From Streptomyces sp. NBC_00414 (GTDB lineage: Bacteria > Actinomycetota > Actinomycetes > Streptomycetales > Streptomycetaceae), in assembly GCF_036038375.1 (NCBI RefSeq), contig NZ_CP107935.1, positions 6,076,001 through 6,140,000 of the forward strand: a stretch of DNA of 64,000 nucleotides. Direction: 5' to 3'. Positions 55,976-63,954 of this stretch are shown here, in pieces (the stretch's first letter is position 1; every line of letters begins with the position of its first letter). Made by a program: the position numbers and the translations under genes. A model generated the notes under the pieces. That model did no database searches and was not told where the DNA came from. It worked only from the letters and a program-made list of their open reading frames with translations.

Positions 55976-56728
55976 ATGACGTACGAGACATTCGACGACG
56001 TGGGTGTCACGATCGTGATGCCCACGTACAACGAGGCCGCCAATCTGCCGAGAATGGCCGAGGCGGTGCTTCAACTGCCGCTGAACGGGCTGCACTTGAA
56101 GGTGGTGGACGACTCCAGTCCGGACGGTACGGGACGGATCGCCGAGGAGCTGGCGGAGAAGTACAACGCGGACGGGCGGCGCCGGATGAGCGTGCTGCAC
56201 CGGACGGAGAAGGACGGCCTCGGGCGGGCGTACGTCGCGGGCATGACCGCCGCGGTCGACGAGGGCGCGGAGTACGTGGTGCAGATGGACGCCGACGGCA
56301 GCCATCCCGTGGAGGCGGTGCCCCGGATGCTCGGGACCGCCGTGGCCTCGGGGGTCGGGCTGGTCATCGGGAGCCGGTACGTCGAGGGGGGCTCGCTCGA
56401 CGAGGAGTGGGGTGCGCACCGGGTGCTGCTGTCGCGGTTCGCGAACCGGTATGCGCGGACCGTGCTCGGCACGAAGATCCGGGACATCACGGCGGGGTTC
56501 AACCTGTGGTCCGCGCGGACTCTGGAGGACGTGGACCTGCGGTCGCTGGACAGTGCCGGGTACAGCTTCCAGGTCGAGCTGAAGTACAAGGCCGTTCGGG
56601 CGGGGCACAGTGCGGTGGAGATTCCTATTCGGTTCGAGGAGCGGACCGAAGGGGTTTCGAAGATGACTCTTCGTACGCAGTGGGAGTCGGCGTTGGTGCC
56701 GGTTCGGTTGCGCCTCAAGCGCAACTGA
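55976..56728 (+). CDS. Polyprenol-phosphate glycosyltransferase (Dpm1/Ppm1-like)
   Basis: A 250-aa GT2 enzyme without TM anchors. VTIVMPTYNEAANLPRMAEA, VVDDSSPDGTG (Asp pair) and VVQMDADGSHPVEAVP (DAD) are dolichol/polyprenol-phosphate mannose synthase motifs; ITAGFNLWSARTLEDVDL is also typical. It would charge polyprenol phosphate with mannose or another hexose for the GT-C enzyme. ATG 55976 is preferred with GGGGAGGGGTAAGG just upstream; a start at 55958 is less likely. Last gene of the glycan cluster. Confidence 0.9.
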   Translation: MTYETFDDVGVTIVMPTYNEAANLPRMAEAVLQLPLNGLHLKVVDDSSPDGTGRIAEELAEKYNADGRRRMSVLHRTEKDGLGRAYVAGMTAAVDEGAEYVVQMDADGSHPVEAVPRMLGTAVASGVGLVIGSRYVEGGSLDEEWGAHRVLLSRFANRYARTVLGTKIRDITAGFNLWSARTLEDVDLRSLDSAGYSFQVELKYKAVRAGHSAVEIPIRFEERTEGVSKMTLRTQWESALVPVRLRLKRN

Positions 56729-56774
56729 CGTTCTTTTGGGGGCGGGGGCGGGTGCGGGTGCGTTGTGGCTGGTT

Positions 56775-56913
56775 GCGCCGTTCCCCGCGCCCCTGAAGGC
56801 GAAAAGATTGCGCCGTTCCCCGCGCCCCTAAAAGCTAAAAGACTGCGCCGTTCCCCGCGCCCCTAAAAGCCAAAAGCCAAAAGCTAAAAGATTGCGCCGT
56901 TCCCCGCGCCCCT
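56775..56913 (+). repeat. Array of four GCGCCGTTCCCCGCGCCCCT repeats
   Basis: Copies at 56775, 56810, 56845 and 56894 (35, 35 and 49 nt apart), joined by GAAGGCGAAAAGATT or (C/T)AAAAG(C)(C/T)AAAA links. Copies one to three have an exact 35-nt period, suggesting slippage duplication. Located between convergent genes. Confidence 0.85.
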
Positions 56914-56940
56914 GGAAAGCACCCGTGCCCCCCGAAAGGG

Positions 56941-57819
56941 CTACTGGTTGGCTGCGGCTGATGCCTGGGCTTCGCCTCTGCGGCGGATCTGGCGGAAGGT
57001 GAATTCGGCCAGGTCGTCGCCGGTGGTGAAGACCTTGGCGTCCTTCTCCGTCACGTCCTTGCCGTTGGTGAAGCCGGCGACTGTGAAGTAGGCGTAGCGG
57101 CCGTACGAGTTGGTCGTCGAGCGGCAGATCGCCGAGCGGCAGAAGACGGGGACGCCCTCACCGGAGAGGGACTGGACGACGCTCCGCTTGTCGGCGTCGG
57201 TCTTCGCCCTGAGCGCCTTGGCCTCGTTGTCGAAGACGGCCACACCGACCGTCACCGCCACGCCGTCCTTCGAGTACGTGACGCGCATGAGGCGGGTGCA
57301 GTCGTTCTTGGTGAGGACCGCGCCGAGCGTGCCCTGGGCGGCCGACGCGCAGTTCTTCGTGGACGCCATCGCGCCCTTCTTGTAGACGGTCTCGCCCATC
57401 GTCAGCTGCGTGCCCGGGAAGAGGATGTCCGGCGCGAGCGCCGCGGTGTCCTTCTTCACATCGGATATGAAGTCCTTGGGGTCCAGCGGCGGTGGCGCCG
57501 AGGTCGCCTCGAACGACGGGCCGGTACCGGCGGTGTCCGACGGGATGTCCGCGGAGGAGGGCAGCTCGGAGGCAGGCCTGTTCGCGGCCTTCTCCTCGCC
57601 GTCCGCCGAGACCACGGCCACCGCGACGGCCGCGCCCACGGCGATGGTGGCCAGGGCGCCGCCGCCGACCAGCAGCCATCTGCGGCGCCGGTTGCGCGTT
57701 TCGGACGCCTCGGCCAGCGCCGCCCAGTCCGGAGACTGCCTGCTCCACTGCGGCGGCTGAGAACCCGATCCCCCGGAACCCCACTGGGGTCCCCCCTGCC
57801 CAAAGCTCATGGGCCGCAT
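56941..57819 (-). CDS. Membrane-anchored protein with extracytoplasmic domain
   Basis: A 292-aa protein of unknown function. A Gly/Ser/Gln-rich cytoplasmic start is followed by one TM helix (about residues 48-70, WLLVGGGALATIAVGAAVAV) and an outside domain with four cysteines (KNCASA, NDCTRL, VFCRS, AICRS), possibly two disulfides. Streptomycetes have many such anchored proteins. ATG 57819 (MRPMSFGQ) or 57810 (MSFGQ) could be the start. It is divergent from rplM. Confidence 0.75.
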   Translation of the reverse strand: MRPMSFGQGGPQWGSGGSGSQPPQWSRQSPDWAALAEASETRNRRRRWLLVGGGALATIAVGAAVAVAVVSADGEEKAANRPASELPSSADIPSDTAGTGPSFEATSAPPPLDPKDFISDVKKDTAALAPDILFPGTQLTMGETVYKKGAMASTKNCASAAQGTLGAVLTKNDCTRLMRVTYSKDGVAVTVGVAVFDNEAKALRAKTDADKRSVVQSLSGEGVPVFCRSAICRSTTNSYGRYAYFTVAGFTNGKDVTEKDAKVFTTGDDLAEFTFRQIRRRGEAQASAAANQ

Positions 57820-58246
57820 CTTAGACGGGACAAGGGGCCCGGGGATCCGCCGGTCCGTCTCCCGCAGCACTCGAAGCCCTGATGTGTCAAGCGCAATGAT
57901 GCCAAACGGGGCATCTGAGGGCGGGCCGGACGGCATCCGGGGGCGGATCGGAGGCCTCGGCCCGGGTGATCCGGGCGCCGCGTGCCCGTGCCGGGATACC
58001 CTGAAACCCGGTGAGCGCCTGCCTGCGGGCACGCGTTTTGACCCGTACGGGCCACCGAAGGTATTCTTGCGGTTCGTTATGTGTATTGGCTTGCTCATTC
58101 TCACGTGAGGGGCCCTTACACCGGTCCACCGGGCCGATGACCAGCGGCAGGACTCGGTTGCGTCCCGAGGTCCGCCAGGGCTGTCGTACATCGTCCGTGG
58201 TGGCCCATTGTCAGGACCCACTCACTGAAGAAGCGAAGGCATGACC
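57820..58246 (+). promoter_or_regulatory. rplM-rpsI promoter and leader
   Basis: A 427-nt gene-free stretch. Promoter TTGACC (58038-58043), 18-nt spacer, TATTCT (58062-58067); start near 58073 and leader about 175 nt. CCGGTCCACCGGGCCG near 58120-58136 can fold. An L13-binding leader is a reasonable guess. GAAGG (58235-58239) fits the GTG at 58247. Confidence 0.75.
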
Positions 58247-58690
58247 GTGCGTACGTTCAGCCCCAAGCCCGGCGACATCACTCGCCAGTGGTACGTCATC
58301 GACGCCCAGGATGTCGTCCTGGGTCGTCTGGCCACCACTGCCGCGAACATCCTGCGGGGCAAGCACAAGCCGATTTACGCCCCCCACGTCGATGCCGGTG
58401 ACTTCGTCATCATCATCAACGCTGACAAGGTGCACCTCTCCGGCAACAAGAAGACCCAGAAGATGGCGTACCGCCACTCCGGTTACCCGGGTGGTCTGCG
58501 CTCCGTCCGTTACGACGAGCTTCTGGCGAAGAACCCCGAGAAGGCCGTCGAGAAGGCCATCAAGGGCATGATCCCCAAGAACACCCTGGGCCGTCAGGTG
58601 CTCTCGAAGCTGAAGGTCTACTCGGGCGACCAGCACCCGCACGCTGCACAGCAGCCGGTGCCGTTCGAGATCACCCAGGTCGCGCAGTAG
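58247..58690 (+). CDS. rplM: 50S ribosomal protein L13
   Basis: L13 (147 aa) is an early 50S assembly protein. RQWYVIDAQDVVLGRLATTA, YRHSGYPGGLRSVRYDELLA and the tail QPVPFEITQVAQ are diagnostic. GTG 58247 is chosen over ATG 58241: GAAGG at 58235-58239 leaves 7 nt before the GTG but only 1 nt before the ATG, and the family begins (V/M)RTFSPKPGD. rpsI follows after 46 nt. Confidence 0.97.
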   Translation: MRTFSPKPGDITRQWYVIDAQDVVLGRLATTAANILRGKHKPIYAPHVDAGDFVIIINADKVHLSGNKKTQKMAYRHSGYPGGLRSVRYDELLAKNPEKAVEKAIKGMIPKNTLGRQVLSKLKVYSGDQHPHAAQQPVPFEITQVAQ

Positions 58691-58736
58691 TTCCGGCCAC
58701 CACCCCCCTAAGACTGAACAGAATCTGAGGAGAATC

Positions 58737-59261
58737 GTGGCCGAGACCACCGTTGAGCAGCCGGTCGAAGAGACCGAGGCTGTCGACATCGAGAGCTACA
58801 CCACCGAGTCCGAGGCGCCCGTAGTCGAGGGCGAGTACACCTCGGAGTCGCTCGCGGGCCGCTTCGGCGACCCGCAGCCGGCCGCCGGCCTGGGCCGTCG
58901 CAAGAACGCCATCGCCCGCGTCCGGATCGTCCCGGGCACCGGCAAGTGGAAGATCAACGGTCGCACCCTTGAGGACTACTTCCCCAACAAGGTGCACCAG
59001 CAGGAAGTCAACGAGCCCTTCAAGGTGCTTGAGCTCGACGACCGCTACGACGTTGTCGCCCGCATCTCGGGTGGCGGCGTGTCCGGTCAGGCCGGTGCCC
59101 TGCGCCTCGGCGTGGCCCGCGCCCTGAACGAGGCGGACGTGGACAACAACCGCGGCGCCCTGAAGAAGGCCGGCTTCCTCAAGCGCGACGACCGTGCGGT
59201 CGAGCGCAAGAAGGCCGGTCTCAAGAAGGCCCGTAAGGCCCCGCAGTACAGCAAGCGCTAA
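58737..59261 (+). CDS. rpsI: 30S ribosomal protein S9 with acidic N-terminal extension
   Basis: S9 (174 aa) has a C-terminal tail (KKARKAPQYSKR) that touches P-site tRNA. The core (GLGRRKNAIARVRIVPGTGK) starts near residue 50; the first 45 residues are Glu/Thr/Ser-rich (EQPVEETEAVDIESYTTESE), an actinobacterial extension. GTG 58737 follows GAGGAGAA. A terminator follows. Confidence 0.98.
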   Translation: MAETTVEQPVEETEAVDIESYTTESEAPVVEGEYTSESLAGRFGDPQPAAGLGRRKNAIARVRIVPGTGKWKINGRTLEDYFPNKVHQQEVNEPFKVLELDDRYDVVARISGGGVSGQAGALRLGVARALNEADVDNNRGALKKAGFLKRDDRAVERKKAGLKKARKAPQYSKR

Positions 59262-59286
59262 ATATCGCTCGCTGTTCTGTACGAAT

Positions 59287-59326
59287 CGCCCCGGCGGCAC
59301 GTTCTGTGTCGTCGGGGCGTTCGTTT
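59287..59326 (+). terminator. Terminator after rpsI
   Basis: CGCCCCGGCG (59287-59296) with CGTCGGGGCG (59310-59319), one wobble pair, then TTCGTTT. It ends the L13-S9 operon. Confidence 0.85.
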
Positions 59327-59340
59327 ACCACGATCCGTGG

Positions 59341-59456
59341 CACAACCTGTCGTGGCGCCCGTGTGTCACAGGTTGTGGGCACACGTGGTGACACAGGTTG
59401 TGCGGCATTGGTGGTGTGCCGCAGGTTGGGGGCCACGGGTCGGGGCACCGGTTGTG
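59341..59456. repeat. Phased CACAACCTGT-family repeats before glmM
   Basis: ACAGGTTGTG occurs at 59368-59377 and 59393-59402, with related GCAGGTTGGG at 59421 and ACCGGTTGTG at 59447. An inverted copy CACAACCTGT lies at 59341-59350. Spacing is 25-28 nt. The set fills the space between the rpsI terminator and glmM and looks like clustered protein-binding sites. Confidence 0.55.
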
Positions 59457-59640
59457 TGTCACAGCCGTGTACCGCGGCCTTCCGGCCACAGCCTCGGGAC
59501 AGGCCTGGGAGATATACAGGCCCGGGGGATATACCTGGCATGGGGTCGGAGCCGGACCCGCACAATTCTGACCCGCACATTCTGAGCCGCACATTCTCAT
59601 CAAAGCCTGATCAAAGCCTGAGCAAGTTCGGAGGACACCA

Positions 59641-60999
59641 GTGGGACGACTCTTCGGGACGGACGGCGTACGTGGTGTCGCCAACGCGGATCTGACGGCA
59701 GAGCTCACGCTCGGCCTCTCCGTGGCGGCGGCGCACGTACTGGCCGAAGCGGGAACCTTCGAGGGCCACCGGCCGACGGCGGTGGTCGGACGGGACCCGC
59801 GTGCGTCCGGGGAGTTCCTGGAGGCCGCCGTGGTGGCGGGCCTCGCCAGCGCCGGCGTGGACGTGCTGCTCGTCGGCGTCCTGCCGACCCCCGCGGTGGC
59901 GTATCTCACCGGCGCCCTCGGCGCCGACCTCGGCGTGATGCTCTCCGCGAGCCACAACGCCATGCCGGACAACGGCGTCAAGTTCTTCGCCCGCGGCGGG
60001 CACAAGCTCGCCGACGAGCTGGAGGACCGGATCGAGGCCGTCTACGAGGAGCACCGCACCGGCGCTCCCTGGGACCGGCCGACCGGCGCGGGTGTCGGAC
60101 GCATCCGCTCGTACGAGGAGGGCTTCGAGAAGTACGTCGCCCATCTCCTCGCTGCCGTCCCGAACCGGCTGGAAGGCCTGAAGGTCGTCCTCGACGAGGC
60201 GCACGGCGCGGCCCACCGGGTCTCGCCCGAGGTCTTCACCCGCGCGGGCGCCGAGATCGTCACGATCGGCGCCGAGCCCGACGGCCTCAACATCAACGAC
60301 GGCTGCGGCTCCACCCACCTCGGCCTGCTGAAGGCCGCCGTCATCGAGCACGGCGCCGACCTCGGCATCGCGCACGACGGTGACGCCGACCGCTGCCTCG
60401 CCGTGGACCACACCGGCGCGGAGGTCGACGGGGACCAGATCCTGGCCGTGCTCGCCCTCGCCATGCGGGAGCGATCGGAGCTGCGGTCGGACACCGTTGT
60501 CGCCACGGTCATGTCGAACCTCGGGTTCAAGCTGGCCATGGAGCGCGAAGGGGTGTCCCTCGTACAGACCGGGGTCGGTGACCGGTATGTGCTGGAGGAG
60601 ATGAAGCGGCACGACTACGCGCTCGGCGGCGAGCAGTCGGGACACGTGATCATCACGGACCACGCGACCACGGGTGACGGGACGCTGACCGGGCTGCTGC
60701 TCGCGGCGCGGGTCGCGCAGACCGGGCGTACGCTGCGGGATCTGGCGTCCGTGATGGAGCGGTTGCCGCAGGTGCTCATCAACGTGCCCGATGTCGATCG
60801 GTCGCGGGTGTCGACGTCCGCGGAGCTGGCTTCCGCGGTGGCCGAGGCGGAGCGGGAGCTCGGGGCCACCGGGCGGGTGTTGTTGCGGCCGTCCGGGACC
60901 GAGCCGCTCGTACGGGTCATGGTCGAGGCCGCTGATATCGATCAGGCCCGGTCTGTTGCGGGGCGGCTTGCTGATGCGGTGAAGTCCGCGCTCGGGTGA
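59641..60999 (+). CDS. glmM: Phosphoglucosamine mutase
   Basis: GlmM (452 aa) turns glucosamine-6-phosphate into glucosamine-1-phosphate for UDP-GlcNAc, peptidoglycan and teichoic acids. The phosphorylated serine is Ser104 in LSASHNAMPDNG; metal site HDGDADRC; C-terminal phosphate clamp RPSGTEPLVRV. GTG 59641 follows CGGAGGACACC. Linkage to rplM-rpsI is conserved in Streptomyces. Confidence 0.98.
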   Translation: MGRLFGTDGVRGVANADLTAELTLGLSVAAAHVLAEAGTFEGHRPTAVVGRDPRASGEFLEAAVVAGLASAGVDVLLVGVLPTPAVAYLTGALGADLGVMLSASHNAMPDNGVKFFARGGHKLADELEDRIEAVYEEHRTGAPWDRPTGAGVGRIRSYEEGFEKYVAHLLAAVPNRLEGLKVVLDEAHGAAHRVSPEVFTRAGAEIVTIGAEPDGLNINDGCGSTHLGLLKAAVIEHGADLGIAHDGDADRCLAVDHTGAEVDGDQILAVLALAMRERSELRSDTVVATVMSNLGFKLAMEREGVSLVQTGVGDRYVLEEMKRHDYALGGEQSGHVIITDHATTGDGTLTGLLLAARVAQTGRTLRDLASVMERLPQVLINVPDVDRSRVSTSAELASAVAEAERELGATGRVLLRPSGTEPLVRVMVEAADIDQARSVAGRLADAVKSALG

Positions 61000-61083
61000 A
61001 CCGGGGTTCTTCTTGAACTGGGGTTCCGAGTACGGGGTGCGTCCTGGGGCTCGGTGTGGGGTGCGGGTGCGTTGTGGTTGGTC

Positions 61084-61226
61084 GCGCCGTTCCCCGCGCC
61101 CCTGGGGGGCTGCGCCCCCTGAAGGTGGCTGTGCGCCCTGAGGGCAAAAGATTGCGCCGTTCCCCGCGCCCCTGATGGGGGCTGTGCCTCCTCGGGGCGA
61201 AGGATTGCGCCGTTCCCCGTGCCCCT
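61084..61226 (+). repeat. Three GCGCCGTTCCCCGCGCCCCT repeats after glmM
   Basis: Copies at 61084, 61154 and 61207 (the last with one change, CGTGCCCCT). Linked by AGGGCAAAAGATT or GGCGAAGGATT and GC-rich palindromes. The 327-nt glmM-reductase gap contains little else; a short low-GC segment near 61230-61310 leads to the next gene. Confidence 0.8.
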
Positions 61227-61326
61227 GTGGAGATTCCAGGCAGAAAAACTGTGTGGGGTGTCGAATTTGGGGTGGGGCGGGCGACGTATGGGTGTGAGGA
61301 CTTCTTCCGTGTGAGAGGTGTCGGCC

Positions 61327-61965
61327 ATGCCCAAGGTTCGTGTGCACAACGTGACGGTCTCCCTCGACGGCTTCGCGGCCGGGGAGAACCAGCGACTGGA
61401 CGCCCCGTTCGGCGACGGCGTCGGCTGGGGGGACGAGCTGCACAGCTGGTTCGTCTCCGCGACGGAGGACTCCGCCGCGGGGAAGACCGGCATCGACGTC
61501 GAGTACTTCGCCCGCGGCGATCAGAACATCGGTGCCACCATCATGGGGCGGAACATGTTCGGGCCGCAGCGCGGGCCCTGGGAGGACGAGTCCTGGAAGG
61601 GCTGGTGGGGCGACAACCCGCCCTACCACCACGACGTCTTCGTCCACACCCACCATCCGCGCCCGGCGCTGGAGATGGCCGGCGGGACGACCTTCCGCTT
61701 CACGGACGAGCCGCCCCGGGCGGTGCTCCGGCGCGCGTTCGACGCCGCGGACGGCAAGGACGTCCGGATCGGCGGCGGCCCGGCGGTCATCCGGCAGTAT
61801 CTGCGCGCCGGACTGATCGACGAGATGCACCTGGTGATCGCGCCGATGCTCATCGGGCGCGGGGAGCGCCTGCTCGACAACCTGGGTGACGCGATCGACG
61901 GCTACCGCGTGTCCGAGCTGATCGGCTCGGCGACCGTCACCCACGCACTGCTGGTCCGCCGCTGA
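61327..61965 (+). CDS. RibD C-terminal-type dihydrofolate reductase family protein
   Basis: A 212-aa reductase of the RibD_C/DHFR-like family. VRVHNVTVSLDGFAAGENQR, GATIMGRNMFGPQRGPW, VRIGGGPAVIRQYLRAGLID and EMHLVIAPMLIGRGERL are the family pattern, with an NAD(P)H-binding GGG motif. Actual substrate unknown; not a folate-pathway enzyme by default. ATG 61327 follows GAGAGG. It is convergent with the DUF389 gene, 7 nt apart. Confidence 0.88.
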   Translation: MPKVRVHNVTVSLDGFAAGENQRLDAPFGDGVGWGDELHSWFVSATEDSAAGKTGIDVEYFARGDQNIGATIMGRNMFGPQRGPWEDESWKGWWGDNPPYHHDVFVHTHHPRPALEMAGGTTFRFTDEPPRAVLRRAFDAADGKDVRIGGGPAVIRQYLRAGLIDEMHLVIAPMLIGRGERLLDNLGDAIDGYRVSELIGSATVTHALLVRR

Positions 61966-61972
61966 CGCGCGC

Positions 61973-62890
61973 TCAGCGGCGGCGCCACAGCCACTTCTGG
62001 GCCAGGAGGGTCAGGGTGCCCGCCAGGACGATGCCCAGGAGGTTCAGCAGGAGCTGGTTCGTCGAGCCGATGGTCTGGGTGGTGTCTCCGTAGCTGAGGG
62101 CCACCGCCGCGTTGGCGGCTGCCGGGACCGTGGTGACGGAGATGGCCACGCCCACCAGGAGGCCCGACTTGGCCGAGGTCAGGGAGAGCGTGCCGGCTAT
62201 GCCCGCGAGGACCGCCACGACGAACGAGAACGCGTCGGGCGCGTAGACGAAGGCCGTGTTGGGCCGGTCGCCCTCCAGCATGTCCTCGGTGAACAGGCCC
62301 AGGCCGTCCATCAGCAGACTGAAGAGCACGGTGACGGCCATCGCCACGGCGAAGCCCACCAGCAGAGCGGTGAGCGAGCGCAGGGCCAGGCGCGGGCGGC
62401 GCTGGACCACGGCCGTGCTGAACCCCGCCAGGGGGCCGAACTCCGGGCCCACCGCCATCGCGCCCACGATCAGGATCGCGTTGTCGAGGACCACACCGCA
62501 GGCCGCGATCATCGTGGCGAGCGTGATGAAGGCCAGGTAGGTGACCGAGAGCGTCGACTCCTCGTGCGTGGCCTCCGTCAGCTGCTCCCACAGGACGGCG
62601 TCCACGCCTTCTCCGGGGGCGTCGTCCTCGGCCTTGTCGGCGCGCTTCGACAGCGACAGGTCGATGTCCTCGACGGCGATCGACCCGCTCCGGTCGATCT
62701 CCAGTTCGCGCAGCCCGCTGATCAGTTCGTCGCCCGCCTCGCGCGCCACGTCGACCATCACGATGTCGCCGACGGGGTTGCGGGCGGCGCCCGGTACGAC
62801 CGCCAGGTGGGTCGTACCGACGGTCTCCTCGATCAGCCGGATCACGGCGTCGGTCCGGTCGGAGGGGGTGATCAGGCGCAGGTGCAGCAT
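61973..62890 (-). CDS. DUF389 family membrane protein
   Basis: A 305-aa protein. A cytoplasmic N-domain (about residues 1-105: DRTDAVIRLIEETVGTTHLA) is followed by about six TM segments with the DUF389 core TMIAACGVVLDNAILIVGAM and AVGPEFGPLAGFSTAVVQRR, then SAKSGLLVGVAISVTTVPAA. Function unknown; transport is often suggested. Single gene on the minus strand, ahead of coaA. Confidence 0.88.
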   Translation of the reverse strand: MLHLRLITPSDRTDAVIRLIEETVGTTHLAVVPGAARNPVGDIVMVDVAREAGDELISGLRELEIDRSGSIAVEDIDLSLSKRADKAEDDAPGEGVDAVLWEQLTEATHEESTLSVTYLAFITLATMIAACGVVLDNAILIVGAMAVGPEFGPLAGFSTAVVQRRPRLALRSLTALLVGFAVAMAVTVLFSLLMDGLGLFTEDMLEGDRPNTAFVYAPDAFSFVVAVLAGIAGTLSLTSAKSGLLVGVAISVTTVPAAANAAVALSYGDTTQTIGSTNQLLLNLLGIVLAGTLTLLAQKWLWRRR

Positions 62891-62952
62891 GGGGGCAGGG
62901 TAGCCGCACCGAACGGCGGCCCGGCGGCGGCCCGGCAGCGGCCCGGCAGGGG

Positions 62953-63942
62953 TCAGAGCTTGCGCAGGCTGAGCTTCTGGACCTTGTGGTCCTGGCCCTT
63001 GCGGACGACGAGGGTGGCGCGGCCGCGGGTCGGGGCCACGTTCTCCAGGAGGTTGACCTTGTTGACGGTCCGCCAGGTCGTCCGGGCGTAGTCGAGCGCC
63101 TCCTCCTCGGAGACCTGCGTGTACTTGCGGAAGTACGAGGACGGGTTCTGGAACGCCGTCTCGCGCAGCCGGCGGAAACGGTTCAGGTACCAGCGCTCGA
63201 TGTCCTCGGCGCGGGCGTCCACGTACACGCTGAAGTCGAAGTAGTCGGCGAGGCCGACGCGGGTGCGGCCGTCCTTGCCGGGCAGGGCGGGCTGCAGGAC
63301 GTTCAGGCCCTCGACGATCAGGATGTCCGGGCGGCGGACGGTGAGCCGCTCGTCCGGGACGATGTCGTAGATGAGGTGGGAGTAGACCGGGGCCGTCACC
63401 TCGTCCTTGCCCGCTTTGATGTCGGCTACGAACCGGGTCAGCGCCCGGCGGTCGTACGACTCCGGGAAACCCTTCCTGGACATCAGACCGCGGGCCTGGA
63501 GTTCCTTCGTCGGCAGCAGGAAGCCGTCCGTGGTGACCCGCTCGACGCGCGGATGCTCCGGCCAGCGGGACAGCAGGGCCTGCAGCAGGCGGGCGACGGT
63601 GGACTTGCCGACGGCGACCGAGCCCGCCACGCCTATCACGAACGGCGTACCGGACTGTGAGCCCTTCTCGCCGAGGAAGGTGTTGAGGGCGCCGCGCAGG
63701 CCGTCGGTCGCGCCGACGTAGAGGTTGAGGAGCCGGGACAGCGGCAGATAGATGTCCCGTACCTCGTCGAGGTCGATGACATCGCCGAGACCGCGCAGTC
63801 TCTCCACCTCCTCCGCGGTCAGCGGGAGGGGCGTCTTCTCACGCAGCGCGCTCCACTGCGCGCGGGTGAGGTCGACGTAGGGAGTCGCCTCCGGCCTGGG
63901 CCGGTGGGCGCTCCGCGGCAACGAGGAGACCGATGAGATCAC
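62953..63942 (-). CDS. coaA: Pantothenate kinase, type I
   Basis: CoaA (329 aa) phosphorylates pantothenate, the first step of coenzyme A synthesis. P-loop GVAGSVAVGKST at residues 104-115; VTTDGFLLP, GFPESYDRRALTRFV and ILIVEGLNVLQP are typical of the bacterial type I enzyme. GTG 63942 gives MISSVSSLPRSAHRPRP. No ribosome site is visible upstream, but TAACAA lies 6 nt before the GTG on this strand, so a leaderless mRNA is possible. Confidence 0.96.
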   Translation of the reverse strand: MISSVSSLPRSAHRPRPEATPYVDLTRAQWSALREKTPLPLTAEEVERLRGLGDVIDLDEVRDIYLPLSRLLNLYVGATDGLRGALNTFLGEKGSQSGTPFVIGVAGSVAVGKSTVARLLQALLSRWPEHPRVERVTTDGFLLPTKELQARGLMSRKGFPESYDRRALTRFVADIKAGKDEVTAPVYSHLIYDIVPDERLTVRRPDILIVEGLNVLQPALPGKDGRTRVGLADYFDFSVYVDARAEDIERWYLNRFRRLRETAFQNPSSYFRKYTQVSEEEALDYARTTWRTVNKVNLLENVAPTRGRATLVVRKGQDHKVQKLSLRKL

Positions 63943-63954
63943 AGTCCATTGTTA
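63943..63954 (-). promoter_or_regulatory. Possible leaderless coaA promoter (-10)
   Basis: On the minus strand TAACAAT (reverse of 63948-63954) is followed by 5 nt and then the GTG at 63942, placing a predicted transcription start on the start codon. No clear -35 is seen 17 nt farther upstream. Confidence 0.4.
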
